Shown here in pieces: positions 31,801-49,149 of a stretch of DNA of 64,000 bases (positions within the stretch are counted from its first letter, which is position 1; every line of letters starts with the position of its first letter). The DNA is taken from the NCBI GenBank assembly GCA_947172415.1, contig OX359190.1:186001-250000 (forward strand). Reading direction: 5' to 3'. Under the pieces are notes generated by a model, which was not told the DNA's origin, searched no databases, and was given only the letters and a program-made list of their open reading frames with translations. The position numbers and the translations under genes were made by a program. This DNA comes from Chondrosia reniformis. Taxonomy: Eukaryota; Porifera; Demospongiae; Chondrillida; Chondrillidae.

Positions 31801-32203
31801 ATGACAACTGTTCTCACCGTTGAGAGCCATTCCTCCAATTTGGGTACATCTGGCAATCCAAACTTCATAACTGTCCAGTTCTCATCAACTTGACTCTCTG
31901 CTTGGAGGTGGTACCGCCCATCTGTCCACAGGAGGGCGTGGTCAGGGGTTACCATGGCAGTACCAGCTGATCCTGTGAATCCACTAATAAATTCTCTTCT
32001 CTTGTCACAACTCGCTACATATTCGCTCTAGAGACACGGAGCAGTCACTGGTAGACATGTCATGAGTGGAGCTACAAACTCACTTGATGCGCATCAGCTG
32101 TTGGGATAATGTAAGCACTGATGACGTCATTGCAGTACTTTTTGCTCTTTAGGATGTCCCTCAACTTGCTCAGCAAATGACCTGTAGCTTTCTTGGCAGC
32201 CAT
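28818..32203 (-). CDS. XPNPEP1: Xaa-Pro aminopeptidase 1, complete 14-exon gene
   Basis: Cytosolic aminopeptidase P, which removes N-terminal residues preceding proline and uses two metal ions. Exons (minus strand): 32084-32203, 31818-32027, 31555-31759, 31116-31211, 30975-31056, 30654-30801, 30508-30552, 30316-30402, 30137-30246, 29990-30067, 29667-29799, 29362-29602, 29126-29301, 28818-28937. They sum to 1851 bases, or 616 residues, close to the animal enzyme (about 620). N-terminal creatinase-like domains are followed by the pita-bread fold with metal-binding segments [36 protein letters not shown] and HENVVL. The exon after KIW uses donor GTCAGT; a frame running past it stops soon after. 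This is the likely source of the four truncated copies. It is head-to-head with SEC61G, 102 bp apart. Confidence 0.93.
28988..29108. repeat. 20-bp minisatellite, unit E (short)
   Basis: About six copies of the CCACACCCCTTCCAATCCAG unit in the last XPNPEP1 intron, the lowest number of the five units. Confidence 0.88.
29820..29965. repeat. Intronic GTGGGCGTGTCCTATGAGCTG repeat
   Basis: About seven copies of a ~20-bp unit in an XPNPEP1 intron. Counterpart of 3765-3890. Confidence 0.85.
30815..30950. repeat. GGGAGA/GGTAGGAAG purine tract
   Basis: Polypurine repeat in an XPNPEP1 intron, about 135 bp, expanded relative to unit A (4746-4801). Confidence 0.85.
31215..31535. repeat. 16-bp minisatellite (CAGACACACCCACATA)n
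   Basis: About 20 copies of a 16-bp unit (CACACCCACATACAGA / CACACCCTCATACAGA) fill the XPNPEP1 intron between 31211 and 31555. The HTDTPTYR-type open frame across it is an artefact. Confidence 0.92.
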
Positions 32204-32305
32204 TTTCTGTAATGATAGTCATCGGAGATTGCGCAATAACTCACGTGTTGTATCCCAACAGGGTTTTACTCTTCCTCACAGTGGTCGACCGATAGAGACT
32301 TTACA
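32204..32305. promoter_or_regulatory. XPNPEP1/SEC61G bidirectional promoter region
   Basis: 102 bp between divergent start codons. No TATA box is evident. It contains CGCAATAACTCACGTG, including a CACGTG E-box palindrome at about 32243. Confidence 0.5.
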
Positions 32306-33084
<779 letters not shown>

Positions 33085-33272
33085 GAACTGAATGGACAAA
33101 CTTAAAGTTTTAGTTAATTATTTGCAAACTGTTAAATGATTTCATTTACAATTTATCCAACAATGTTAAGATGCTCGATATATAAATGTTTTACAAGAAT
33201 ATAGCAGCCATTAAATTAATGAGATAAACAAATACAGTGCAACCACAAGTGTTGTGATTTCAGATAAAATGT

Positions 33273-33961
33273 TCATCTAAAGTCTTCAGCATTAAACATA
33301 CCCTAAAGTGAATATAACATCTCTTTAAACATAAAAATGAAACATAAAATAATTCTTCAACATAACTCTAAAGTGGAAAGATGGACCAGTATACAACTGA
33401 CCTTTGCTCTCCGTAGGATGGAGTCTTTAGAGGGGTCATACGGGTGCTCTTTGGATGGGATCTCCAACACTGAAGGAATGGGCTTCTCGTAACGATCCAA
33501 AAGGTGACGGATCATCTCTGCTATCTACAACAGTACAACCAACTTGAAGTATGGTTTATAAAGATGACTTTAATAATTCAAAACTGATACAGTAAATCTC
33601 TGATAATGATATTGTTATTTTGGCTAAAAATGTACTAGGAAAATGGCGTCTTTTGCATACAACACATTATTACGAGTACTTACGTGTTGGTTAATGAGGA
33701 CTATAGCGATGTCTGCTCTGTTAGTAAAACTGTTAAACGATTCCTCAATTTCGCCAACAGGAGTGTCTTTATCGACTAACAGAAAGTTTGGGTGACGTTT
33801 CGCGTTCAACTCTCCTATTCCTCCGAGTAGAAATCCCGTACAGGTATCCTACGCCCAATAATATGACACATAACAGCTATTACATCTGTGAGATTGTCAC
33901 TTTACGTTACTTCGTCTCCGATTAATGCCAACAACTTTCCACCTCCTTTTTTGCCCTCCAT
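33273..33961 (-). CDS. ATP6V1F: V-type proton ATPase subunit F
   Basis: Peripheral V1-sector subunit of the vacuolar proton pump. Exons 33911-33961, 33684-33848, 33402-33524 and 33273-33302 encode 122 residues (animal proteins about 119). Clear family segments are [56 protein letters not shown] and the last-exon end GMFNAEDFR. Exon 4 was located from its acceptor CTTTAG and is only ten codons. The start codon lies 232 bp from that of CUL1 on the opposite strand, and the 3' end is 188 bp from the SEC61G stop. Confidence 0.95.
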
Positions 33962-34193
33962 TTTCTCATCAAATGTTCGAAACTAAATATGTTTTTGGGG
34001 GATTTGAAGTCGGAACGGCAATTTGTCTTTCGTTTGCTGAGTCACGTTAGTTTGTCTGTTGTCCAGCGACTCCGCAAGCCACTCTCAGAAGCAGAGTAAG
34101 TGGGAGACCGAATAGGAGCTTCTATAAACCACGTTCTACCTCCAGTTGAGTGTGTGATAGAGCGTATCTCTTGTGGTCCATTTAGGTGAGAGG
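33962..34193. promoter_or_regulatory. ATP6V1F/CUL1 head-to-head intergenic region
   Basis: 232 bp between divergent start codons; likely a shared promoter region. AGGTGAGAGG immediately before the CUL1 ATG looks like a splice-type sequence, so a 5' untranslated exon is possible. Confidence 0.4.
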
Positions 34194-39397
<5,204 letters not shown>

Positions 39398-39470
39398 AAA
39401 GTGTTTTAATCAACATTGTAATTAATATAACATGAAGAATCTCAGTTTTCTATATACAAAGTCTTGTAAA

Positions 39471-42064
39471 TTAATGTTCCTCAGAAAGTTTCGAAATGAT
39501 GGCAACTAAATGGGGATTTCCCCCTAATTTCTCAATCTCATCTAGGGATCTGTGTGATAAGAGGAGAGCCTGTGGTTTCCATGGCAACAAAATATACAAC
39601 ACTTACTGTTGCTTTAGTTTAGTCAAAACTTGTTTAGTGTATTCGAATGATCCGCTCTATAGCAATGAAACCATATGTAGATTAAACAGAGGATTAAGGT
39701 ATATACATAAATGAGTTATTGGAGTACATTGGAAGATTGTAAGCGTAGCAGTGAAGCAACAGTAGAAACACAATAATGTCGATCTCATTTCAATGCACTC
39801 ACTTAGAAACACAATAATGTCAATCTCATTTCAATGCACTCACTTAGAAACACAATAATGTCAATCTCATTTCAATGCACTCACTTAGAAACACAATAAT
39901 GTCAATCTCATTTCAATGCACTCACTTGATGGAGACATGTGACAAAATATTTCTTTAGATCCAAATCAGTTGTCTTTTGTCGTAATATACCTTTCAGGTT
40001 TGTAGTCAAGGAAAGAACAGTGGGGAAGATTCTTCTATATAAGGCAATGGAGGATCCTATTCCATATTAGCTGATGGGGAGGACGCTATTCTATATAAGG
40101 AAATGGGGAGGACCCTACTCCATATTAGATGATGATGAGGACCCTACTCTATATTAGATGATGGGGAGGATACTGACTAGCTGCTGAGACTTGGGGTTGG
40201 CCCTAATTCCATGTATAATTGGAAATGAGAATTTTCCTTCAGTCAAGTCTTCGCAAAATCCTTTATTGTCTGCATACTACATACAGAGTCACTTAACAAT
40301 TGACTTGGGCAGACTGTTGCTAGGCAACACTCACATCGGTAGAGTGAAGATTACAAAAGTCATCTCTAATCTGAAAATACAGACCCAAATACTCCACCAA
40401 NNNNNNNNNNNNNNNNNNNNNNNNNNNNNNNNNNNNNNNNNNNNNNNNNNNNNNNNNNNNNNNNNNNNNNNNNNNNNNNNNNNNNNNNNNNNNNNNNNNN
40501 NNNNNNNNNNNNNNNNNNNNNNNNNNNNNNNNNNNNNNNNNNNNNNNNNNNNNNNNNNNNNNNNNNNNNNNNNNNNNNNNNNNNNNNNNNNNNNNNNNNN
40601 CTGATATAAATTGCTGGAGGGGGAGGAGTTACATGATGGATCACCATGGTAACAGCAATTGCCCTTACCTTTTATAAGTGCTAAACAGTTGCATGAGGTC
40701 GATGGCCAATTTGAACAAACCTCCAGTCTCTAGATAAACAGACAAAGAGACTCAAGCAATGGATGGGATTTGTTGGGGAAAGTCCCTTAACCAAGGCAAC
40801 CTCCCTGGGAAAATCCCACACCAGGCCCCTCCCTTGGACCACTCACTCTCTTTAATCATTTCCATGTACTCCTCTTCCGTAGGACACACTCCAGAATCCC
40901 TCCAATACAGTTCCTTGCCCTGACCACGATGCAGCTCCAAAAGCTGTTCTACAAGAGGACAGACTTGGTAAAGCTAGACTAGTAACTTCCTGAAACACAG
41001 GTATAGCCCTGTGCCCCTTACCAGAACTGGTTGGCATTTATCTACACCTTAATGTATGTACATGCCAAGGATTCACAGAAGATCAAGATAAAGAAAAAGA
41101 CAAAGACTCCCAGGATCACTGATGAAGGGTGGAATTCCCAGAAACGGCTGTCTGACCCAGTGGAGAAGAAGATGAAAGAAGGAAAAAGAAGGAAGAAAAG
41201 ACTACTGTATCTTCATCTAAAGCTCTCTTTAGGTTTAGTTCCCCTATAGGCTCTTTTTACAGAATAGGCATATAGCATGTAGGAAAATGGTATCTTAGAT
41301 TTTTCATGCATGGGCACTTTAATAATAATAATAATAATAGCAATAATAATAATAATAATAATATACTGTATAGTTTATATATTGTTATTATTATTATTAT
41401 TATTATTATGTACGTATTGATATTACTGTATAGTTTACAGATGCTGCTGGTGACTCACTTGAAAAGATTCTTACTCCCTCCACATTGCTGAGGGCGAGTG
41501 TCTTGTCCAGTGCTTGAAAGTACACATAGTTGGCAGCGTTGATGGTTTGCGGTATTCCAAACACGCTGTGTGCCACTACATACATACAGGACACACATCA
41601 CTAGCAGGATGGCCCCGCCCCCTATCACCCTAGCCACGCCCCCTTTGGTTGCAGCACGTACCAGGTATTCCACGACGAAGTTTGGAATTGTCTTCAATGT
41701 CATCAATTCTGCAACACAAAGCAATCCTTACATGACAGATATATATATATACCATATTCACTAAACACTTGATGCACTACATTTCAAAATATAAAACATT
41801 TTAGCTCTGAACTCTTAGCTTACATCAAACTGGCATTGTGCAACATTTGAACGAGTTCCTTGATCTTAATTTCTTTATCTTTCGGTATCTTCAGCCAGTG
41901 ATTGAATGCCTTTCGAGTAAAGAATGAGATGGTTAACACGCTTGTCCTGTCCCAGATCAAAGTTCATGTAGACTTACATCGACCAACTCTATGCGAATTC
42001 CTTTGCCAGGTTTCTGGCAAATGTAGTGATACGGTTCGAGCAAAACTGCATCAAAATCGGCCAT
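39471..42064 (-). CDS. GGPS1: Geranylgeranyl diphosphate synthase
   Basis: Trans-prenyltransferase that makes the C20 donor for protein geranylgeranylation. Exons (minus): 41978-42064, 41824-41909, 41662-41708, 41459-41575, 40847-40948, 40669-40727, one running from 40335 into the gap, 40174-40276, 39926-39990, 39607-39656, 39471-39549. Start [20 protein letters not shown]. The first aspartate-rich motif is in [14 protein letters not shown], the second in [10 protein letters not shown]. Further conserved blocks are [54 protein letters not shown] and [14 protein letters not shown] few residues between STYKR and LVEYLG fall in the assembly gap. Head-to-head with RPL23, 76 bp apart. Confidence 0.94.
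39768..39925 (-). repeat. 41-bp minisatellite repeating a GGPS1 donor
   Basis: Four copies of a unit with CACTCACTTAGAAACACAAT and AATGTCAATCTCATTTCAAT. On the minus strand each carries AAGTGAGTGCATTGAAATGA, matching the real donor context at the end of exon 39926-39990. Confidence 0.9.
40040..40172. repeat. GGPS1 intronic GGGGAGGACCCTACT repeat
   Basis: About four degenerate copies of a ~30-bp unit, GGGAGGACCCTACTCCATAT followed by TAGATGATG, adjacent to the donor of exon 40174-40276. Confidence 0.8.
40401..40600. other. Assembly gap (200 N)
   Basis: A run of exactly 200 unknown bases inside GGPS1, probably a fixed-size scaffold gap. It must contain the 5' part of the exon that ends at 40335 and its acceptor. 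Confidence 0.98.
41320..41410. repeat. (AAT)n...(ATT)n palindromic microsatellite
   Basis: About 40 bases of AAT repeats followed after a short spacer by about 30 bases of ATT repeats in a GGPS1 intron. The two arms can form a long hairpin. Confidence 0.9.
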
Positions 42065-42140
42065 TTTACTAAAATACTAAATTGAAATTCCAAATCCGAC
42101 ATTTTCCAACGAAAGTTGGTTTTGGTCTTTTGAGGAGAAA
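42065..42140. promoter_or_regulatory. GGPS1/RPL23 bidirectional promoter region
   Basis: Only 76 bp separate the divergent start codons. The RPL23 side has a pyrimidine-rich GGTCTTTTGAG stretch 20 bp before the ATG, which could be a terminal oligopyrimidine start typical of ribosomal protein genes. Confidence 0.4.
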
Positions 42141-43548
<1,408 letters not shown>

Positions 43549-43652
43549 CACATTTTGTTTCTTATTTGATGTGTATTGAATGAAAATCTAATGGTCACAG
43601 TTGGGAAAGGGAAATTCCCGAATGACGTCATTCCATGCAGCAACTAATAAAG

Positions 43653-45585
43653 ATGGCGGAAGAGGAGAAAGTGGAGCACGTTCCTAACATCGACCTCGCA
43701 AATAGACTGTTTTTGTTAACGTTACACGAAACAGATGAAGAGGATATAAAAGTTGAATTACTGAAAACTATAAAGGAAAAAAGTGAATTAGTATAATGTT
43801 TTATAAGCAGTGTCCAGGACAGCTTTCTGTAGTACTATTGAAGTTCTTGTCGGACATTGCTTCCTCTCTGATCGCGTAGGTATGACGCCATTTTATATCC
43901 AAATGTGTCACGACCTGAAACTGCCACTGGAGGAGGGACTACTGGAGGAGTTGCGAGCACGAAATGCGGACAAGCTCTCGGATTTCGAGGAGAAGATAAA
44001 GGATGCTGAAGAGAATCTGGGGGACGTGGAGCAGAGAGACGCTCTATTAAGCAAAGCTGAATACCTCTCAATGATATGCGATAAGGTAGGTCAGATTATT
44101 GCAGGATATGTGCATCAAGTATTGAAGTAATGTCTTTAGGAGCAAGCGGAATCGTCATTGCGCAAGGCATTCGAGAAGACCGTCCCTTTGGGTCAACGTC
44201 TTGACATTCTGTTTCACTTGATAAGACTTGGACTATTCTTTATGGATCACGACATTATCACTCGCAACATCCTTAAAGCGAAAAGGTAGGCATTATTATT
44301 ATTATGTCACGTGTGTGTCACGTGATTTTGTCACTGTAGTCTTATGGAGGAGGGTGGAGACTGGGAGAGGAAGAACAAGCTGAAGGTTTATGAAGGATTG
44401 CATGCTATGACTACAAGGAACTTTAAGTTGGCTGCGGTTAACTTCTTTGATGCAATGGCGACCTTCACATGTACAGAACTGATGGAGTATCAGACATTTA
44501 TCAAATATGCTGTTTTTGCTTGTGTCATTTCAATGGACAGAAACTTTCTTAAAGAAAAGGTACACGATTAAAGGTAACAATGTGGCGGCCATTTTAATCT
44601 TATCCATCTGCACTTCAGATCATCAAGGGGGCCGAGGTACTAGAAGTGTTGCACTCAAATAAGGCACTCAACACTTTTGTGAGATCCTTGTACGACTGTC
44701 ACTACGAAGCCTTCTTCAAGTCCTTGGGTAAGTTGTAAACATTGTGTTGTGATGAGCATCATATTCACACTTCCATTTCAGTTTGGGTGGAATCGGAACT
44801 GAAACACGACAGATTCCTCTCCGTGCACTGCCACTACTACATTCGTGAGGTCAGGATAAAGGCCTATGCTCAGATACTGGATTCCTATCGCTCACTCTCA
44901 CTACAAGCCATGGCAGAAGCGTTTGGAGTCACATTTGAGTTTATCGACAAGTGAGCTCTTCCTCTTGACCACTCCCACTCGTGTCCTTGACCACTCCCCT
45001 CTTATCCTTGACCACTCCCCCTCTTATCCTTGACCACTCCCCCTCTTGTCCTTGACCACTCCCCCTCTTATCCTTGACCACTCCCCTCTTGTCCTTGACC
45101 ACTCCCCCTCTTGTCCTTGACCACTCCCCTCTTATCCTTGACCACTCCCCCTCTTGTCCTTGACCACTCCCCTCTTATACTTGACCACTCCCCCTCTTAT
45201 CCTTGACCACTTCCCCTCTATTTATATTCCTGGACAGAGACCTCTCCAGATTTGTGGCAATGGGACGTTTGAACTGCAGAATAGACAGAGTAGCTGGAGT
45301 AGTGGAAACTAACAGACCGGACCAGAAGAACTACCACTATCAGGTGAGCACTACTAACGTGAGGCAGACCCTCCAGTCCTCCATGTTTTGTTGAGGGGAA
45401 ATGTCAGATCTAAAAAATCTAATAGTCTTTAAGTCTTTAAAGTCTTTATTTTTGTGGTTCCTCCTTCCAGTGAACTATATACATGTAACGTTGCCTTCTT
45501 CTTGTCCTCTAATTAGGCGACCATCAAGCAGGGAGACTTGTTACTGAACAGATTACAGAAGTTGAGCAGGATTATCAACATTTAG
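43653..45585 (+). CDS. PSMD6: 26S proteasome non-ATPase regulatory subunit 6 (Rpn7)
   Basis: Lid subunit of the 26S proteasome with a PCI domain. Exons 43653-43782, 43880-44085, 44140-44285, 44340-44559, 44619-44727, 44782-44950, 45238-45343 and 45517-45585 encode 384 residues (human 389). Family blocks include [117 protein letters not shown] and the terminal [12 protein letters not shown]. The acidic N-terminus is shorter than in vertebrates. Exon 7 and its flanks are duplicated at 59840-60260. Confidence 0.95.
44955..45228. repeat. ~23-bp minisatellite filling PSMD6 intron 6
   Basis: About 11 copies of CCTTGACCACTCCCCCTCTT with TATC/GTC variants, filling the intron nearly from donor to acceptor. 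One copy survives beside the exon-7 duplicate at about 59855. Confidence 0.92.
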
Positions 45586-45868
45586 CAGTTGTTTGACTCT
45601 TAAAACTTTGAACTGTCTCTGTGATCATGATAATTTTAGAGTTGTAATGTTCAGTTGACAATTATATGATACATTTACATACTGAATGCATATTTGCAAT
45701 ACGTGAAAAAAAAAAGATTTTAATAAGTTAGTGATGTGCAAGTTATAATGCAACGACTATACAACAAGTAACCATGTACTGTGTATATAGTTTACAAAAC
45801 TGTTATACAATAATTTAAAAGAGTATACTGGATGCTTTTATAACCATTGACAAAAGTAAATTCCCTTG
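45586..45868. other. PSMD6 3' flank
   Basis: AT-rich, no gene seen. Part of it (about 45715-45840) is repeated at 60130-60250. Confidence 0.5.
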
Positions 45869-46600
45869 AGCTGTGGATGAGTGGAGTGTGTCTGAATGGT
45901 CACACTAGGGAGAGGGTAGGAGGAAGTGTCAGGTGAGCTGGGACTAGTAGTGCTGTTATTGAGTGTCATCTAAAGGGACACTCGCCAGCTGAGACACCAC
46001 TTGTATATTCTTGTATATTCTTGTATATTGAAGGGGAAATAAAGTTATAATTGACTGAGATCACGTATAAATTACTATATATAGAATATTTCCCTTCACT
46101 TTCTGGAGTGTGTTTAGCTGTACTTTAGAGAATGTTGAAATAACAGACTAGAAACTCCAACTGCTCTTTCTAGTTACTAGTAGAGCTCTCTACTTTAGGT
46201 GTCTCTCTGTGGCCATGTTGGGAGCAGCCTACGTGCTGAGGTTCCTTGACTGGTGGATGGCAGAGGAGGGACGCACCACACGACAGGCTGTGACTGTCTT
46301 ACCAAACCCTCCCCCACCCAGGGACACACAGGTAGGATTGTCTTAATGGTTGCTAGGCAAAACCACTGATTCTTGTGTTTACAGGTCCAGAGTCTCTTTC
46401 CTGCAAATGTATGCCTATGTGCCACAGTTGCCATAGCAACTCCACCACCCTCACTACCTCAGGATATGTCTATTGCTACTCATGTATCATTCCTCACGTT
46501 CTACAGCCCCAATCTTGTCCTCTGATACGACTGTGCTGGAATGGCAATGTGTTAGATTATACACTTCCAACACATAGCTACTGTATAAATATCTATCTTG
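45869..46600 (+). pseudogene. PEX12: PEX12 3' fragment, copy 1 (frameshifted)
   Basis: The last three exons of the peroxisomal RING ubiquitin-ligase component PEX12: about 45869-45932 (MSGVCLNGHTRERVGG), 46199-46331 (LRFLDWWMAEEG... VLPNPPPPRDTQ) and one from 46385 encoding the C-terminal RING. In the RING exon the codons for the first Cys pair have lost one T relative to copy 2 (AATGTATGCC against AATGTGTGTCC), shifting the frame. A second indel near 46535 changes the last part as well. The RING is otherwise recognisable (CHSCHSN...SGYVYCYSC). The N-terminal membrane region is absent. The fragment arrived with the TRIM gene that follows. Confidence 0.75.
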
Positions 46601-46825
46601 TCATGTGACATTAACTATTTCTATGAAACATTTTATTTAATTCCTTTAAGTCCTTTTTATTAATTTGTCCATTTCCAATTGAACAAAGTGACACTGTATT
46701 GTAAATAAACATATAATTTCAATTTTAAATTGAAACGAAATAAACCTTAATAAAACTAATAATACTTAAAATAAATTGTATAACTAATAATTTCTATACT
46801 TGAAATAAATGTTCTCTAAAAGTTC
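46601..46825. other. PEX12-TRIM spacer
   Basis: AT-rich 3' flank shared by convergent PEX12 and TRIM fragments. It contains, in reverse, the TRIM 3' motif (TTAATTTGTCCATTTCCAAT). Confidence 0.5.
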
Positions 46826-49000
46826 TCAAAGTACTACTACTCTACTGTTATTACGATCTGCTATGTAAATGAGTCCATCACTATCAACTGCTACACCACG
46901 AGGACCTTTCAATCCAATATCAGTCACTTCATGGACACACTGTCCATCTTGTGTGAAGATGCTGAGCTTATTAGCACCAAATGAAGCTACCACTATATGT
47001 CCATCACTTGTGACTGCTATACCTCGTGGATGCTTCACAATGCCTTTACCAAACTGCCTAATAAACTGACCATTCTGCTGAAACACTTGAATGCGATCAT
47101 TATTACCATCTGTGACATGCACCAAATCATCAGGTGTTATGAGAATGTAAGTTGGGCAATAAAACTCTCCTTCAGCTTCACCCCAGTGACCAAACCTGTA
47201 CAGGAATGCACCTTCTTCTGTAAACACAGAAACACAATGACCTCCCCACTCTGCCACAAATATATGTCCCTCCTTGTTAACTGCCACACCACTTCGCTTA
47301 CTAAGTTGACCTTCTCCTCCAAACTGCCTTACAAATTCACCAGCTGCTGTGTAGATACTGATGTAGCCATAATCAATGTTACTAACTATCACATTCCCTG
47401 TTCTACTTAGTGTTATTCCAAACAATCTACCACCATTCTTGACTTTGAAGCTTCTTATAACTTGACCTTGTCTGTTTAGGATAGTCACTTGTCCATTGTT
47501 ATCTGAACAGTATAGCAAACCATCCGGATCTACTGCAACACTGCAATAATGATAATCTGATGGATGCTTGAACTCCTGCTTGACTGCAGTAATTCCGCTA
47601 CCACCAACTACCTTCACCTCTACTGGACTGCCTGCTACATCATGTCCTCCAACAGTCACACTCAGATGGCACTTCTCTGATGGAACACTCGCAAACTGAA
47701 CCTCATATGTGCCATCTCTCATGTCTGCTACTTTACCAAACACAGGAACACCTGCTGTCACAGGACGAAGGACAGCCAACACTTTCTCTCCTCCTCTGCA
47801 CTCATTGCCTCTCTCGTCTCTTGTCATCACCTTAAAGTGAAGAGGTTTCTTTATCCAAGGTCTCATTCTGCAGGTAATGACATTATCCTTCACTTCCACT
47901 CCTTCCATAGTGCAGTTTGGTGGATGGGGACTGTGATGGATGCTTCCAAGTGATGAGATGTACTTTTCCACTTCTTCTCGATCACAGCTCTTCAGACCAA
48001 CAGAAGGTTGGATGGAGGCTCTTGGCATTGAGATACTGCTGCTGAGAGATGACATGCGACTGACAATCGTCTTTGTCACTGATAACTGCTCTTCTGTTGT
48101 TCCATTCAAACTCATCTCTTCTGACAGGCAATGGAATGCATCAAGCTTCTTCAGACTGACCTTCAATTCTCTCTCGCGTCTCTCAAGTTCTCTTCTTCCC
48201 TTATCTTCTGCTTCCCTCACTTCAGCAGCAAGACCATCACAGCGGGCTGTCATCATGGCAAACAGATGCTCCTTCATTCCAGCAATCTCTCCTAACGCAT
48301 TCTCAGACTGCTGTTGGAGACTAACTTTGCTGTCCTGCACTTCTTGGAGAGCAGATCTGATTGCCTTCCTTTGAGTCCTCACGGATGAAAGGCACTGCGT
48401 CAGAGTGGTCTTGTTGGACTTTCCCAGCTTATCGTCAATGTACGACACTTCATGAGAATGGTGAGGTTCGATCGATCGACAAATGTGACAAATCGTTTCT
48501 TCACAAGTGTGACAGTAAAGTTTGCAATTCTCTTTGTGTTTCGAGCATTTGAACAAATCCTCTTTCTTACCGCCTTGCTCAAACACTCTTTGCAACGGCT
48601 TCATTTCGTGTTTCTTTAAGAATTTACGCGTTTTATGATGATCGACACATTCCTGGCAAATGAACACATCGCAAGTCGAGCAGAAACTTACGGCCGATCT
48701 CTCTTCTTCGTGTTCCTCCTGACAGATGACGCCTTCCTCCCGGTACTGGTTGCTCAAAGCCTTCCTCAGAGCGAACGGATGGTCAGAAAGATCCTTAAGA
48801 GACAAGGAGAACACTTCTTCGCAAATCTTGCAGGAGACGCTGCGATGGAGAATCTTCTCTCGACATTCTACCTTCTCGCACAAAGCTAACGAGTGGAGAC
48901 ACGGTAGACATTTCAACTCTTTTACTTTCTCTCCGCAACCGACACAAGAGAGACTAAGCTCGCTGGACTGAATGAGTGGGACCGCTGGAAGCTCCGCCAT
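46826..49000 (-). CDS. TRIM-NHL protein, dispersed copy 6
   Basis: A 724-residue intronless paralogue outside the array, on the opposite strand. It has the same RING-like, B-box, coiled-coil, filamin and NHL order. B-box 2 is close to the copy 3 type (HKENCKLYCHTCEETICHIC then CRSIEPHHSHEV). A three-residue deletion before blade 3 (GGEGQLSKRSG where others have GKGKDQGQLSNP) makes it the shortest. Blade loops read DNNG, NIDY, AEWGG, DGNND, SFGAN and DRNN; blade 1 entry reads DYHYCSVAVDPDG, the most divergent of the set. The conserved upstream cassette is present at 49001-49140. Confidence 0.93.
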   Translation of the reverse strand: MAELPAVPLIQSSELSLSCVGCGEKVKELKCLPCLHSLALCEKVECREKILHRSVSCKICEEVFSLSLKDLSDHPFALRKALSNQYREEGVICQEEHEEERSAVSFCSTCDVFICQECVDHHKTRKFLKKHEMKPLQRVFEQGGKKEDLFKCSKHKENCKLYCHTCEETICHICRSIEPHHSHEVSYIDDKLGKSNKTTLTQCLSSVRTQRKAIRSALQEVQDSKVSLQQQSENALGEIAGMKEHLFAMMTARCDGLAAEVREAEDKGRRELERRERELKVSLKKLDAFHCLSEEMSLNGTTEEQLSVTKTIVSRMSSLSSSISMPRASIQPSVGLKSCDREEVEKYISSLGSIHHSPHPPNCTMEGVEVKDNVITCRMRPWIKKPLHFKVMTRDERGNECRGGEKVLAVLRPVTAGVPVFGKVADMRDGTYEVQFASVPSEKCHLSVTVGGHDVAGSPVEVKVVGGSGITAVKQEFKHPSDYHYCSVAVDPDGLLYCSDNNGQVTILNRQGQVIRSFKVKNGGRLFGITLSRTGNVIVSNIDYGYISIYTAAGEFVRQFGGEGQLSKRSGVAVNKEGHIFVAEWGGHCVSVFTEEGAFLYRFGHWGEAEGEFYCPTYILITPDDLVHVTDGNNDRIQVFQQNGQFIRQFGKGIVKHPRGIAVTSDGHIVVASFGANKLSIFTQDGQCVHEVTDIGLKGPRGVAVDSDGLIYIADRNNSRVVVL

Positions 49001-49140
49001 TTGTAGACCTCGCCTAGTTGCTGTATTCGGTAAATGTTTATTTTATCTGTCTGTTGTTTGTCTAATTTTAGTAATCAGTTCAGTTGTTACTATTTTGGTA
49101 CTTTATGGTTTATGTAGCAATCTATAGATCGATTTTAGTT
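49001..49140 (-). promoter_or_regulatory. TRIM promoter cassette, copy 6
   Basis: Reverse complement of the cassette before the array TRIM genes, including leader, GTTACTATTTTGGTACTTTA and the ATAGATCGAT end. Similarity stops at about 49140, marking the duplication edge. Confidence 0.6.
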
Positions 49141-49149
49141 AAGCTTTAT

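Noticed and set aside
41031-41249. Lysine-rich 72-codon frame in a GGPS1 intron
   Set aside because: Composition is low-complexity, it lies on the opposite strand of an intron and matches no family I know.
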